64,000 bases of DNA, from the NCBI GenBank assembly GCA_027946555.1, contig JAPEVC010000007.1:124001-188000 (forward strand), in the 5' to 3' direction. This document shows, piece after piece, positions 13,701-25,661 of the stretch. Below the pieces are notes generated by a model. It was not told the DNA's origin. It worked only from the letters and a program-made list of their open reading frames with translations, and searched no databases. Numbering within the stretch: the stretch's first letter is position 1; every line of letters starts with the position of its first letter. The position numbers were made by a program, and so were the translations under genes. Source of the stretch: Gnomoniopsis sp. IMI 355080 (Eukaryota; Ascomycota; Sordariomycetes; Diaporthales; Gnomoniaceae).

Positions 13701-14599
13701 CAAGCTGGGGAGGAGGGGTTCGAAGCAGGGTGGTGGAGTGGGATGCATGTTGCGTGCGATGGTGTGGTGGTCCGCCTGGCCGCGGTTGGCTGTTGGCTCA
13801 GCGTGGTGGGATTTTGCAGGCTGTGCTGTGCTCCGTGCCCGTCGAGTCTCAACCGTTTGTCCGTCAAGAGCAAACACTCAGAAGGGCCTTGCATCGCAGA
13901 GATCGTCGGCCAGGTTGGCCAAAGATGGTGTGGTGTGTGGTGCGGTTGGGAAAGGGTAAAGTGGACTGAGTGGTCACCAGGTCGGTCGAACTGGCATCAG
14001 GCGAACTCTAAAAGGCTCACACCTCCGTAAGAGCCGGCGATTCGAGCTTGCATGAACTCTGTTGATAAGCTCGATCGTGTACTTTTTCCCTGAGTTTTTC
14101 ATTTGCTCTTTCTTGCCCTTTCTCTGAAGCGTTATCGACCGGCCAGACCCTGGTGTAAAATACAGGGTGATACACTATGTAAATTGAAGCATGAGTTGCA
14201 CTGGCGCGTCTTGACATCAGGAGCACATAGTACGTGCTATAAAGTGGGTACACGTGAGATGGTCATCGGTAGCCGTGTGTTTGTGGAAAAAAAGAGTTAG
14301 AAGGAGAGCTAGAGCTGTTCCTCTCACTGTGCTGACTGGAAGGACGGATGCCCTGGATGCCCTGGATGCCAGACGGGCAAGGACAGGCACGGTTGGATGT
14401 CCCACTCTTTTCCCACGCAGCATCCAACGAAGGCTCCTTGCCATCCCGCTCCGATGTTCCCTTTTTCTCTTTTTTATTTTTTCACACCGTGCTGCAGGTA
14501 CCAGGCGCCAAGTGCAAACAACCCCATGCCCATGTCTCTTGAACCTTCCCTCCCACCACCCCATCCACCTAAAAAGATCAGACCGTGACCCCAGCTTCT

Positions 14600-15542
14600 A
14601 TCCACCTTCCCCGTCCGCGCTCGCCCGGGACACGCCCTGCACTCCCTGCTCCTCCCCTTCCTTTTGCCTAGTCTCTCTCTTGCCATTCCTCCCCCTTTTT
14701 TCCTCCCCCCTCCTGACTATCTTCCTGCCCTTCACCGTCACTCCTCCACTTGCTACCGTCGCTCCATTCGATCTTCTCTCCCTCCTTTTTCTCTGTTTCC
14801 TTCTTCACTCCCCCGCTTCTTCTTATGTCCTAACCACAGTCGTTCCCTCAACCCTCATTTTTTTTTTTGCTGCTTCTTCGGATCACCCCGTTCAATCCTT
14901 CCGGGCGTATCCATTTCCATTCTTTCGGCTATCGCGAATAGTTTCCAGCTCCAGCTTTGCCAGCTCTAGCTCCAGCTTTCCTCGACTCGACCAGACCTGA
15001 CTTGCGCAGCGCATCCACCGCCTGGGCTGCCCAACTGCCCTGCCCTTGTATCCAGGAGTTAACTTTCTTGGCCTGAGCCTCGACTCTCGAGATCCGCCCA
15101 AAGCTCGAGCCTCAATAAGCTCTGAGTTCCTACGGCTCCATTATATCGAACGACTTCGCCCGCCTTTCCGGGCTTCTTCAACCCACTCTACCCTCCTGTC
15201 CACCTGCTCGCACTGGCTTGTCCCCTTGACCAGTCTTGTCTTGTCTTGCATACCCAGGCCTCGGTCGAACACTCTCATTACTACATTGCCTATTTGGTTT
15301 GGACTATTTGCCCTTACACATACCAACACACTCCTTCAACCACGCCGTTACTGGCCTCGAAACAGCCATCTCGACATATCAGTTTACAGCAGACACCACA
15401 CGTCAGCGAGACACTTATTTGAAGGAAGGGAACGAAATACGACGTCACTCTTTCGTTTGCGTGCGCAGACGAGAAAATAGAAAAGGACACCCGAATTACT
15501 ACGGCCTGTCATCCCACGACTCTTCATCACACGTAGCCCGAA
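14600..15542 (+). promoter_or_regulatory. Pyrimidine-rich leader/promoter of the homeobox gene
   Basis: From roughly 14600 to 15000 the plus strand is dominated by C and T runs, and the region up to the ATG at 15543 stays C/T rich. CT-rich stretches close to transcription start sites are a well-known feature of filamentous fungal promoters. The apparent 248-codon ORF at 14254-15000 is explained by this composition. It probably contains the transcription start and a long 5' UTR with several short upstream ORFs; this is inference. Confidence 0.5.
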
Positions 15543-17525
15543 ATGGCCACACAAATTGAAGAATCGGGGCTACCGGCCCCAATCACCGCCGCCTCAACAT
15601 CTGGTCAGTCCGAAGGTACTAGCTCGCCTGGCGCAGAGACCCCCGTCTCCGGCGGCCACTCTGGAAGCCTTCAGACACCATCTTCTGCCACTTCTGCTTC
15701 TCACAATGCCAACTCTGCATCAAAACGACCTCCCAGAAAGAGTACTTTGACGCAGCAACAGAAAAACCAGAAGCGACAGCGTGCCACCCAGGACCAGCTC
15801 AATACCTTGGAGATGGAGTTCAACAAGAACCCTACTCCAACTGCAAATGTTCGGGAACGTATTGCGGACGAGATCAACATGACCGAGCGGTCGGTTCAGA
15901 TTTGGTTCCAGAACAGGTAAGTAGCTTGTTGTCCGTTTGCATCGCGACATGGAAGTTAATCTCTGGAGCAGACGCGCCAAAATCAAGGCTCTTGCAAAGA
16001 AGAGCTTGGAAACCGGCGAGGATTTCGATGCCATACCCGAGTCCATGCGGACATATTTGGCCATGCAAGCTATGGAGTCCGGTAAAGGTCTCGGGGCCGG
16101 TTTCCTCGGCCGAGGCCTCATGCCTTATGGCCATGGCGGCATGGCCTTTGGTGGAGAGCAGAATGGTCAGGGCAAAGTTTGTAAGTCTACTTTCAATTTG
16201 TAAACAGTAATGGCCACCTGATCTAATGAAACGCCACAGTAATTCACCACTTGACTTGCCGCTCTCTCAGTGTGGGCAAGTGGACGCGTGTGGGCCAAAA
16301 TACCATGGATCTCATCATTTTCTACTCGCCGGACAAATGCACCATGACCTACTACATCAACAACGAGCAAGCGGGCTACAAAATCGAGTACCCCTTTGCG
16401 TCTATCAAATCCATCTACCTCGAGAACAACGACGGCGACCCAAACAAACTCGGTGGCATCGTCATTGAGCTGAATAGACCGCCAAACTTCTTCATGGACT
16501 CGTCCCCGAACACGAATGGCTTCTTCCAGTGCGGCGACTTTACGGAGGACCAACAGGCGTCGCAATGTATGGTGCACCATCTGGGAGGCAACCCAAAGGT
16601 TCTCAGCGGTCAGCTGGCCAAGCTTGTGTCCCTGGAGGCCTTCATGAACCGTCACTCGACCAACCCCTACGATGCCATGCATGCGATGTCCATGTCTGCT
16701 CCCAACTCACCCATGAACAGGCCGTCCTCGCAGCCAAGCTTCCAGCCTCACGTCGGCATGTATCAGGAAACCCAATGGGGCGCTCCGCCAACGCTACATC
16801 CGGGCATGTCTCGCGGTCATAAGCGCCAGCGTAGTAGGTCGGTACCCATGCCCGTCGACTTCGCTATGCTCCAAGCGCCCATGCCATCGTTCTTCATCCA
16901 ACACCCCGGTGAGAACCAACCACAACCTCACAGCCCCAATATCTTCGCGCCTGTGCCCCAGCAGCCAAGCGGGATGGGACCGAACCTGCGGATCGATACC
17001 CAAGCTGGCTTCGGCTTGGACATGCGACAGTATCCGATGTCGGCAACCACTGCCCCATCTCCATCGGACTACTCTAGTCCCAATTATTTTACACAAGGCC
17101 CTGAGAGCACGCCGATGGCAGCCTCAAGTTACAACACGCCTTACAGCGGCACATTCTTGTCCCCTATGGTGCACCCATCGCCCCTGGTGCCGCAGTCGGT
17201 CTCTCCCCTCTCGTTCACGAGCCATCATCACGGTGACCCGGCCATTGTCGACCAATCCCCACCTATGTCGATGGTCGGTCGGCCATCCTCGGCGGATTTG
17301 TATCCAGTACACGAGTCCGCCGTCTCGGATGATGGCACGAGCTTGAACGACATGTACTCAAAGCACTCCATCAACCTGCCAATGCACCCACCTCACTCAC
17401 CGGCTTTCGTCGAGACAACACAAGCGGATATGGACATGAATCAGCTCGTTTCTTTCGACCATGCTGATCATGCCAGCCTCTCACCAGAGGCTATGCCGCA
17501 CAGTATGTCTGTCAACGAATCATGA
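15543..17525 (+). CDS. HTF1: Homeodomain transcription factor, HTF1/MoHOX2-type (Phx1/Pho2-related)
   Basis: Three exons, 15543-15916, 15972-16180 and 16240-17525, encode 622 aa. The first intron (55 nt) interrupts the recognition helix: joining the exons restores WFQNRRAKIK at residues 121-130. The homeodomain spans about residues 73-132 after an S/T/G-rich N-terminus. It is followed by a conserved globular region (about residues 195-290) with the sequence core MDLIIFYSPDKC, found in this fungal family. The C-terminal half is rich in proline, serine, methionine and histidine, typical of an activation region. Family knowledge: Magnaporthe HTF1/MoHOX2 and its Fusarium orthologues are needed for conidium formation on phialides or conidiophores, and fission yeast Phx1 acts in stationary-phase survival. 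Assignment to HTF1 rests on domain layout recalled without a search. Confidence 0.85.
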
Positions 17526-19783
17526 TTGCTGAGGCTGACCGCGCTGCCGGTCCCATTGCCTATCTGAAGAAACTCAGATAAAAGTGTTGAGATCCGATTG
17601 CGAACATTGTATATACCCAGGGATTTGTGTTTGGACTGTATAGGGGAAAACAGGCGCCGTCTGTGGGGGTTGGCGTTCTGGTGGAGTTGTCAAATTTATC
17701 AGGCGGCCATACTTAAGTTGGTCGGTTTCAAGTGCCGTTTTCACGCGGCCATATATCCTAAGCCTCCTTTCTTTCGTCTGCGGCGATTCTGTCGCATCTA
17801 TTGCTTCCTTACCCGTCCGTTCGTCGCTTGCGATCTACACTGCGATACCGTTTTTGCACAGCGATGTTGCTGATTTCTTTTGCGACTGCTGTTCGAGGCT
17901 GCTTTTTGCAACGCATCGGTCTCAGCTCATTATCATGAGCATCAGGGGCACCTAATAGCTATTGTTGTCGAGTACATGGGTCGAGACATTGGGAATCTGT
18001 TCCTTTGGTATCTTATTCGTGCGCACCAGAAACAAGAGCAGTTCACTGCACAGGGTTTCGGAGAGAAATGCCCAGGTGGCTAATATTGCAAGCATGGTCG
18101 GAGGATACAAATAGAAGGAATTACACCTGCATTCATACTGTGGGGGATGATGGGTAATCTCTGAGATAACATTTCTGAGTCTGGATCCTGTCTTGAGCAC
18201 TGTCCATCATCCTTATAGGTGGCAATCTTTGCTACAGACTTGTCTAATCGGACAGGTCTAGTTGGGGATGACTTGACCTCAGATTGCAGTTCCATTATGG
18301 AAGAAATAGGCTATGTGGTAAAGGCTGAGGCGTTCTTGGCTATGGGAATGAAAATATCTTTGAAATCAAACAAATCAGTCTCTATTCAATTTACTTGTGG
18401 TGACGACTTTGCTTTGTGTGACCCCAGCTATGTTAACTTTCGGCCAACCAAGCAAGACAGATGGAGGACCCGGCCTTGATGACCTTCAACAGCAACCAGG
18501 TTCTCTGGAGGGAACGTCTCTAATACCCTCCAAACAACCGGTTCCAGACCCAGCCCATTCCCTCCTCGCCCTCCTCCAGCGGATGCTGAGGCCGTGATGC
18601 GGCTCCCTGAGCCCCAGAGCTACTAACGGAAGAGAAGAACGTCTTCGGAGGGCGAGATCTTGGATGATTTTAATACTGCGCGGGCTAAGTGCTTCGAAGA
18701 GACGCGGGCGTTAATGGGGTTGATTGTATCTAGCTTGTTATTCAAGTGCTTATGTAGACGGTGATGTATCCGGTTTCTCATATAATGAGCATCGACTCGC
18801 ACGATCTCTCCATTTACAGTTTCCACAACACCCTCCGAAATGTCCAGGCAAACGAATACAGACTGGGAACGGAGCAGGCTCAAGACCTCGTGAACGTTCT
18901 GTCCGACAAGAGACACACATTAATTCGACCTCCTCCCCTCGCGATTGGATCAACAAGGCATTGATGTAAGCGTCCCGGGTTGTGAAGAGTTGTGACTTTC
19001 GTACTCGAGTTGCAAAAGCTTCGACTATATTTGCATGATGTCTACGCGGTGGGAGTAGTAATAACGCTGGTTGTTCTGGTCGGCAGCATAAGCGTCTCAT
19101 CGTCTCCGTATCGACATTGATCAGAACCCGATCTGGTTTATCTGGGTGCTGGCGATAAAAGGGAGGAGGTGACTATCTTCCTCTTAGTATATTACGCCTT
19201 GTAAGTTTTGTAGGGGTTGTAAGAAGCAACCTTGCTTCGTCTTTGTACCTGCTGTTGTACCTCCTGTCGTGTAGGTGAAGATGGTCGAGGAGGAGGAAGC
19301 ATTAGATGAGAGGAAGAACTGCCTCCTTCTTCATCTTGATAGGAGGTTCTCTGTGTTCCAGTAGTAGACATGACGTTTACCGACGTGTAGCAACTTGAAG
19401 TAACTAGGCAATGGACCACCTGTCGATGATGACGAGCGTTAAGAGAAGGGGTGCTGGAGTGAGGAGGAGATGAACGATCTGAAACGCGTGATAGTAGGAG
19501 ATAAGATTTTCAAGGTCCGAACTGGCACCAGCTCTCTTGTGCTTCTCCAGGTCGGGCATATAAGAGAGAGGTCGTCACAATGTGCGTACACTCGTTGTCC
19601 TAATCGGGACTAGCGCGTTCTGGCAGACACCCAAAACTTCGTAGCCGTTCCATAAATAGATTCTCTTCCGTCCCCAATTCGGAAAAATACACCAAAGGGA
19701 ATATGTTTACTTAATTTATTTGATCACATGTAGTCTCCCAATTCATGGTTCCTCGGGAGAGATGACCGACCTGTCTATCTACC
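17526..19783. other. Intergenic
   Basis: This region lies downstream of the homeobox gene. The first few hundred bases are the likely 3' UTR. A minus-strand 75-codon ORF at 19192-19419 is S/P/Q rich, ends in a basic tail and reads open upstream to a stop near 19525. It could be a remnant or C-terminal exon of an unrecognised gene, but no upstream exon was found. Nothing else was recognised. Confidence 0.4.
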
Positions 19784-20184
19784 TACCTAGGTACCGAAGT
19801 AACTAACGAAGACGATGATGATGAGCAGGAACCTGTTGGTGGAGAGCCGAAGTTCGGCTCCACGGTAGTATCTTTAGCGCAAACGTTGATGATACTGCAA
19901 AGCACGATACAGATGGTGTAGACAGCGGCGACGGGGATGGCGTCGCGCCAGAAGGTCAGTATAAACTTGACACTTAGGTATCATGCGGTCTCGATGGACC
20001 GCCTAATAGCGATAATCTGGAACTGCACGTTGTAGAGATGGCGCTTGAGGCCGTCGCCATTGACGGTGCCGTTATTCATATCCTAGAGTGAGAACGAGGG
20101 AGACATGTTCGTTCTTTTTCAAGACACATACATCTCGCCACAACTGACACCAGTCTCTCTCACCTGGTTGCTGTTCCCCTCCAT
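19784..20184 (-). pseudogene. Amino-acid permease (AAP/APC family) relic
   Basis: Reading the minus strand, a short first exon (20184-20164, MEGNSNQ) joins across an 81-nt intron with GTGAGA donor and TCTAG acceptor to an exon beginning at 20082. The encoded GLKRHLYN...QIIAI segment matches the cytoplasmic lead-in to TM1 of fungal amino-acid permeases, but the glycine-rich TM1 motif is destroyed (GG to RR, G to E) and a stop follows at once. After a deletion removing about TM1-TM4, a second block FWRDAIPVAAVYTICIVL matches the TM4-TM5 region. After a frameshift comes a third block resembling the YYGEAEF...LLIII segment. Everything downstream is gone. The glycine-codon changes seen are G-to-A transitions, compatible with RIP or ordinary decay. 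Similarity is recognised by eye. Confidence 0.6.
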
Positions 20185-20470
20185 GCTGGCATTTCGTATA
20201 CTTTAAGCCTTGCAACGACCACATGAGTAGATACAGGCTAGACTTGGTTTCCAAAATGCAAAATGCTGATGAATGTTGAAGTAGCATATATTCAATCTAA
20301 AGGTATCCAAACATCTGGTATAATCCCAACAGGGTGTCCCATATACCACCCTGAATATACAATATCCAAATTTTCGGTACACCTGCCACGAACGCCATAG
20401 CAATGCGTGCTGCTTTTCCCCTGTGAATGCAATTTTGTTTCTGCAGGATTTCACAAATCTCCTCCCACAT

Positions 20471-23400
20471 TCATGAGCCATGCCGTCCCCCACCAGGGGG
20501 ACTCTGCAACTCAATCGCGTTGTGTCCAAATGCAGCTCCAGATCCGGACCCAGACGCGGCAGCACCAGACAAGGCCTCGTCCGTCCACAGATCGCTCTCC
20601 TCAGGCTTGATCGGACTCACACTCGTCGTTATTCCTCTCTTGCCGCCTTTAGATTCCTGCGACGCATCACCGTTCATTGGGTCTACCAACTCTTCATTGC
20701 GAGGCGTCGAAACGAATGGAGGCGCCATGTACACGTCCCCACTGACATTCTTGCTTGGTCTCCTCGCCTTTCCCCAACGGCGGAGACTCTCTGAGACTCC
20801 CCATCCCCATCTAGACTTCTCTACGTGATCCTCGGCATCGGTATCTCCAAGCTCAGCGTCATCCGCCCCAAAGAGGCTTGCGGTACCGAGCCTCTTTTCC
20901 ATCTCCTGCATGAGATCCTGATCCTGCGGCCAAAAGACCCTCCTCACGGCCGTTACAGCAAGCTCAAGCACGATCACCATGATGAGCACCATGATGAGCG
21001 TGAGCCACCATAACGGGGTTTTGCCAAATCTGTGTAGGAACCCACCGTGGACGGTGTACGGGCCAAACTCGCGCTTGTATGCGACGGCGAGGATCAGATT
21101 CCACAAGAACCATCCACCGATGGAGAGCAGGAATCCAACGAATGTCACCAGTGTCTTGTGGTGGAGCTCAAGAACTAGTAACTTTATGTTGATGAAAATG
21201 ACGCCCGCAGAGAAAGCCAGGTCGCCCATGGCAAACAGTCCGTCATCTAGGTCGAAATGGATATGCGTGAAGATACCCCAGATGGCGAAGTAAACGAAGA
21301 CAGCCTCGACCACAGCCATGAAGCTCCACCCGAGGTACTTGCGGAAGTTGAAAGCTTTGTTCTTCTGTCCATAGATGTACAGCTCAGGGACGGCAAGAAG
21401 GGTCTCCGAGCGCAAGTCTTGCTCGAGAATACCGGGAATGATGACGCACAAAGACGTGAATAGAGTGTTGAAGACTGCAAGACTGGCGGATTCGTACTAT
21501 AAAGAAAGGTTAGCATTCGTCGGAACCCAACACCAGACTACCCGAATTATAACCCATGACAGCAAGTTGGACGTCAGCAGAGGAAATACTCACTAAGCTG
21601 GTACCAGTGTAACCATTGTACTTCTGATAGAGCGCCTGCATGAGGTAGAAAAACAGCTCTTTCCAGAATGTGCCCAGGATATATTTTCCGGTGCGGATGT
21701 AGTTCCAGCGGCCGTGAACAAAGAGAAGCTTCTGCAGGAACCTAAACTGCGCGATGCTGTAATCTGAGATTCTGGCAGCTTGCAGACCCTCACGGCCAGA
21801 AATGCCGATTCCAACATGAGACGACTGGATCATAGCAATGTCATTCGCGCCGTCACCGATTGCTAGCGTCAAGGAAGACGGGACCCTGTCGCGGATGCAT
21901 TTGACCAATGTGGCCTTTTGAGAAGGAGATGCGCGGCAACAAATGACTGAGTCCACGCGGGCGACAAGATCGAAAAACAGGACTTTCAATGCGTCATCTT
22001 GCTCAACTTCCCCAAGAGTATGTCCGTCAATCACAACAACTGAATGAGGGATCATGCCTCGGCCAACGTCAACCAGCGTCGCAGCAATCTTCTCGGAGAG
22101 GTCTCCCTCCGCCATCGCGTCAAGAATATAAATTTCAGAGAAAGGCTTGCAGATGGTGGCTGAGTGCGCAATATTGATAGCCGTCTCACGCTTGTCACCT
22201 GTCAGCATCCAGACTTTGATGTTTGCACGCCGGAGCTTGTCGATAGTCTCCGGAACGCCATGCTGTAATTTGTCCTCGATAGCTGTCGCACCAGCGAGCT
22301 CGAATCCTTGCTCGATGATGTCTGCAGCGGCCTCAATGCGTTCTTGGCGATTGGTCAGACTGGTCGTGGCCTCATGGTATACGGTTTTCCACTGCGAATA
22401 CTCATTCTCTTCCACAATCCGGTAGGCATAGAGCAGAGTCCTCAAGCCTTCCGAGGCGAAGTCGTCAATGTGCTGGAAGCAGCGCTCAAATACCGCGCTG
22501 TCGCTGAGTGCGAGAGACTCGTCAACCATGATGTCGTAGGGATCCTGAATTGCTACTGGGGAGGCGAGTAGATCCATAGAAAGAGGGCGAGACCTAGAGA
22601 GCCGTGGTGAGGCGTGAAACTGATCATTGCCATAGCCTGAAGCAGTACTGTCCCTTCCTCGGATCGAAGCACGCAGATCGATGTCCTCAGTCGCGCGGCT
22701 TGTGCGTGCCATGCTGCCCGATCTTTTCCCGCTACTCTTGCGGCCAAAGATGCCGACCCTGTGTCCGACATTGCTAGTTGCGCGTGCAACCCCTGTGCTG
22801 TTTCTTGCACTATGCACGCTGAACTTGCGCAACGCATGATGCTGCTCCATACTCTTACGAATACTGGCTTGCCGATCCACAGCAGTCGCTGTCTCCATGG
22901 CAAGTTTACTGTTGTTCAGCCGAGGCAGAATGACGCTGTCCGCACCTTTGGTAAAAACAGAAATCTTGCCGTCCGGCATCCGGATGATGATGGACATCCT
23001 TTTCCGCTTGCTGCTGAATTCGATCACATCGAGGACCTCGTACGTCTCCTCAACCGGGGCCCGGTCCTCATTTTCAAATCGCAATGTGATGCTTTGCGCC
23101 GGTCGATCCACCAGCAGAATACCAAGATCCTGAGCAGCTTCAACCAGTGCCAGCTCGTCCGGGGATGCTGCTTGAAAGACGATATTGCCATCGGCCTTTT
23201 TCTCCGGCAAGCAAGTATGGCAAAGTGCAATACATAGAAGGAATTGACGAACCTTCTGCGAGAAGGCAGTATTTGGCCTTTGGCTAACATGTCGAATCAG
23301 ATCATCAGTTTTGAGTTGTGGGTGAATATTGTTGGGATTCGAATGTGTTGTCCAGACCGAGTTCGACCTTCGAGGCACACTGGCGATCGATGTGCGGTTC

Positions 23401-25661
23401 TCCACCATGCTACTAGTGGAAGCTCCGTCGACTTGCTTGCCTTTGTCATTAGTAGAAGTGGCTCTCTGGCTATTATGAGCTTCGATGCCACGCAAGTCCA
23501 TCTCATGAAGCCAGGCCGTACCAGCTACGCTCATTTTTCTGAAGCGCATGAGATTTTCCGTCAATGTACCTGTCTTGTCAGAAAACACATAGCTAACCTG
23601 GCCAAGGTTCTCCAAAATCGTCGTTGTATTGGCCCCCATTGGCGTGTTTGAGACAGGGTCGTACATATCAACATCCCTCCTACGCGCTTGAGCATCAGCC
23701 ACTGTTGCTAATATCTGCTTCCGAAGACTCTTAAGGGGAATTGCACAATATGGGATGGCCTGCTTGACTTACAGTAGCATCACCTGCCCGATCTTCACTA
23801 TTTCCAAAGAGACGTATAGACTCAGTGGGATCAAAGTGTTGAATGCGATGACAAAACCAATGAGGATATGGCCGAAGGACACGACGTAGTTGCTTAGATA
23901 CCACACGATGCGCTCGGTCTTGTCCACCCAGATGACGTTGCCAATCGAGCAGCCGAAGGACAGGAGTATGACAAAGAAAACCAGGATAATGACGATTTTG
24001 TTGACCTTTGCCTGCATAGCTGGTGCTTTAGCATGTACGTTCTTGCTCGCATTCATCCGGATCTTGCACTCCTCTCCGCTATTGATGACTACGCCGACGG
24101 CCTCGTTGGTGTTGCGTAGAATGGAGCCTCTGTATACGACTTGGTTCAGCGTTAAAGGCATCGCCTCACCGTTGACAATTGCCTTTCCTTCGTAATTGTA
24201 CAGATCAAGATTCGGGTCCTCTGACACGATTTCGGCATCGCATGATTGGAGAGCAGACAACGAGTTGCAATGCTCAGTGAACAGGGGACAGGCTTGCTTG
24301 CTCTTCAAATTGGTCTCGCCATCAAGGGCCATTGTCTCAATGTAGGCGATGCCATTCGGGCCAGTCGCGTGGAGAAGGATGATGTCTGCAGGCACGTTGT
24401 CATCTCGTCGCAACTTGATGATGTCCCCCACGCGGAGCTCTTGCCACTGCATCTTCGACCAGCGTACTTCTTCATCCTGGGACCAGGGCGGGCTCTCGTC
24501 CTCCCGCTCGACCGCGCCATCCAGATCTTGCAGCTCCCCTCCGACATCTGCTCTTGATTTACGGAACGTTATTCGGCCATTTGTCCGAAACCTTGAGTTT
24601 GGTTTGTCGCTTGCGGCCATACCATCTGGATCCAGCACCCAAGTTTCGGTCCTATTCTCCAGCTTGTCCATTTTATAGCGCCGATAGTCGTCCCACCCTT
24701 CCTTGGCCATGCTAAGCCCGACGAACGCGATCAACGGACCAATGGTTGTGTACGTGCCAGTGGTACTCAGACCGGGTATCATTTGAAGAATGCCAATTGT
24801 AAGGAAATATGCGTTTGCGAGTTTACTAAATTGAAAGAACAATTGTTTGGGGAGAAAAGACCAGATGGTATATCGCGAGCTCCGGATGAAATTGGGGATA
24901 TATGGACCGCCACGGCGTTCGTCTGTCAGGCCATCTTTGCGGCGCGAGAGGCCTGGATTGACCGGTATGTGTCGACCATCGACACTCGGTGGCAATGGTC
25001 TCTGGCGGAGAAGGCCCTCGAGTATCCATGCTTTGTACAACTCAGCAGCCTTCGTCCGCAATCTTCCTGTGCGAGCCCTCTTGAGCCGTTTGGTCCGTGC
25101 TTTCTGTTTGGCGGCCCAGTCTTTGGCATTTGCTATGGTCGAGCTAGCCTGTGCAGCCCTCTTAATGCTGTCCTCAATGCCTCCCAACTGCAGCCGCCGA
25201 TGGCCGGGTCGCGTGATGGAGGGTGGCTCTGCAAAGCTCACCCTGCTCAATCTCGAGGTATCCCCCTCCAACCTCTCGCTCCTTTCCGGATGTGGAATGC
25301 GACTTTGTTCGTGTGTTTCACGCCATTCTCTGGCAGCATCAGTGTCGTCAACTCTGCTTTGGATGGGATACAGATTTGTGTCAAGCCGAAGATGCTGTCT
25401 GTTCTCTGAAAAAGTAACACGCCCAGCTTCGTTTCCCCTCGTGCTGGCGCTAAGTCGAGATAATGAGGGCGTTGTTCTTTCGGCGTTGACATGCGTCGTG
25501 TTGTTGGACTCATGCGGGCCTTTTGAAGGGCTCCCCGGACTCAAACGAACGGGAACGCAGGTTTCGGTTTCCTCGAGATTGTCCAGCTCTGAACGCAGAA
25601 CATCAAAGCTTGTACTGCGCCGTTCTTGACTGTGCATTCTGCCGGCGCCGGGTCCGGGCAT
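20471..25661 (-). CDS. DNF3: P4-type phospholipid flippase, Dnf3-like
   Basis: Three exons, 25661-23773, 23727-21594 and 21496-20471, encode 1682 aa, close to yeast Dnf3 (about 1650). The second intron (97 nt) is clear: it restores GTSLYESASLAVFNTL. The first is only 45 nt; its acceptor at 23729/23728 is the one choice that keeps frame. Seen: a long disordered N-terminus of about 270 residues, first TM pair after LFFQFSKLANAYF, the P4 actuator motif DGET, the phosphorylation site DKTGTLT with D680, the nucleotide-binding region containing a low-complexity insertion of about 150 residues, GDGAND in the hinge, and six C-terminal TM segments followed by a disordered tail. Family knowledge: with a Cdc50-type subunit it moves aminophospholipids to the cytosolic leaflet of Golgi/endosomal membranes. 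Dnf3 rather than Dnf1/2 or Drs2 is inferred from the core sequence style. Confidence 0.9.

Larger units (their letters stand above)
7105..15542. other. 8.4-kb gene-free region upstream of the homeobox gene
   Basis: No convincing coding gene was found on either strand. ORFs such as the minus-strand ones at 10173-10769 (198 codons), 11504-12013 and 11583-12137 have no recognisable domain, overlap one another in different frames and lack splice-consistent extensions. Base composition is moderate, not the AT-rich signature of RIP-damaged repeats. Homopolymer runs occur: G12 at 7751-7762, a C-run near 9359-9368, and T-runs near 8469 and 8721. The last kilobase becomes strongly pyrimidine-rich. The simplest reading is the ZW10 3' flank followed by a long regulatory and leader region for the downstream developmental regulator; non-coding transcripts cannot be excluded. 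Confidence 0.5.

Noticed and set aside
14254..15000. 248-codon plus-strand ORF
   Set aside because: Composition-driven: C/T-rich DNA reads as P/S/L/F without stops; typical of a promoter or leader.
19192..19490. S/P/Q-rich minus-strand ORF with basic tail, near the permease relic
   Set aside because: Could be a last exon of a lost gene, but no upstream exon or recognisable domain was found; a stop at about 19525 breaks the frame.
19839..19864. Hairpin GTGGAG-AGCCGAA/TTCGGCT-CCAC
   Set aside because: It falls within the permease relic, and a 7-bp perfect stem is not rare enough to call a structural RNA or terminator.
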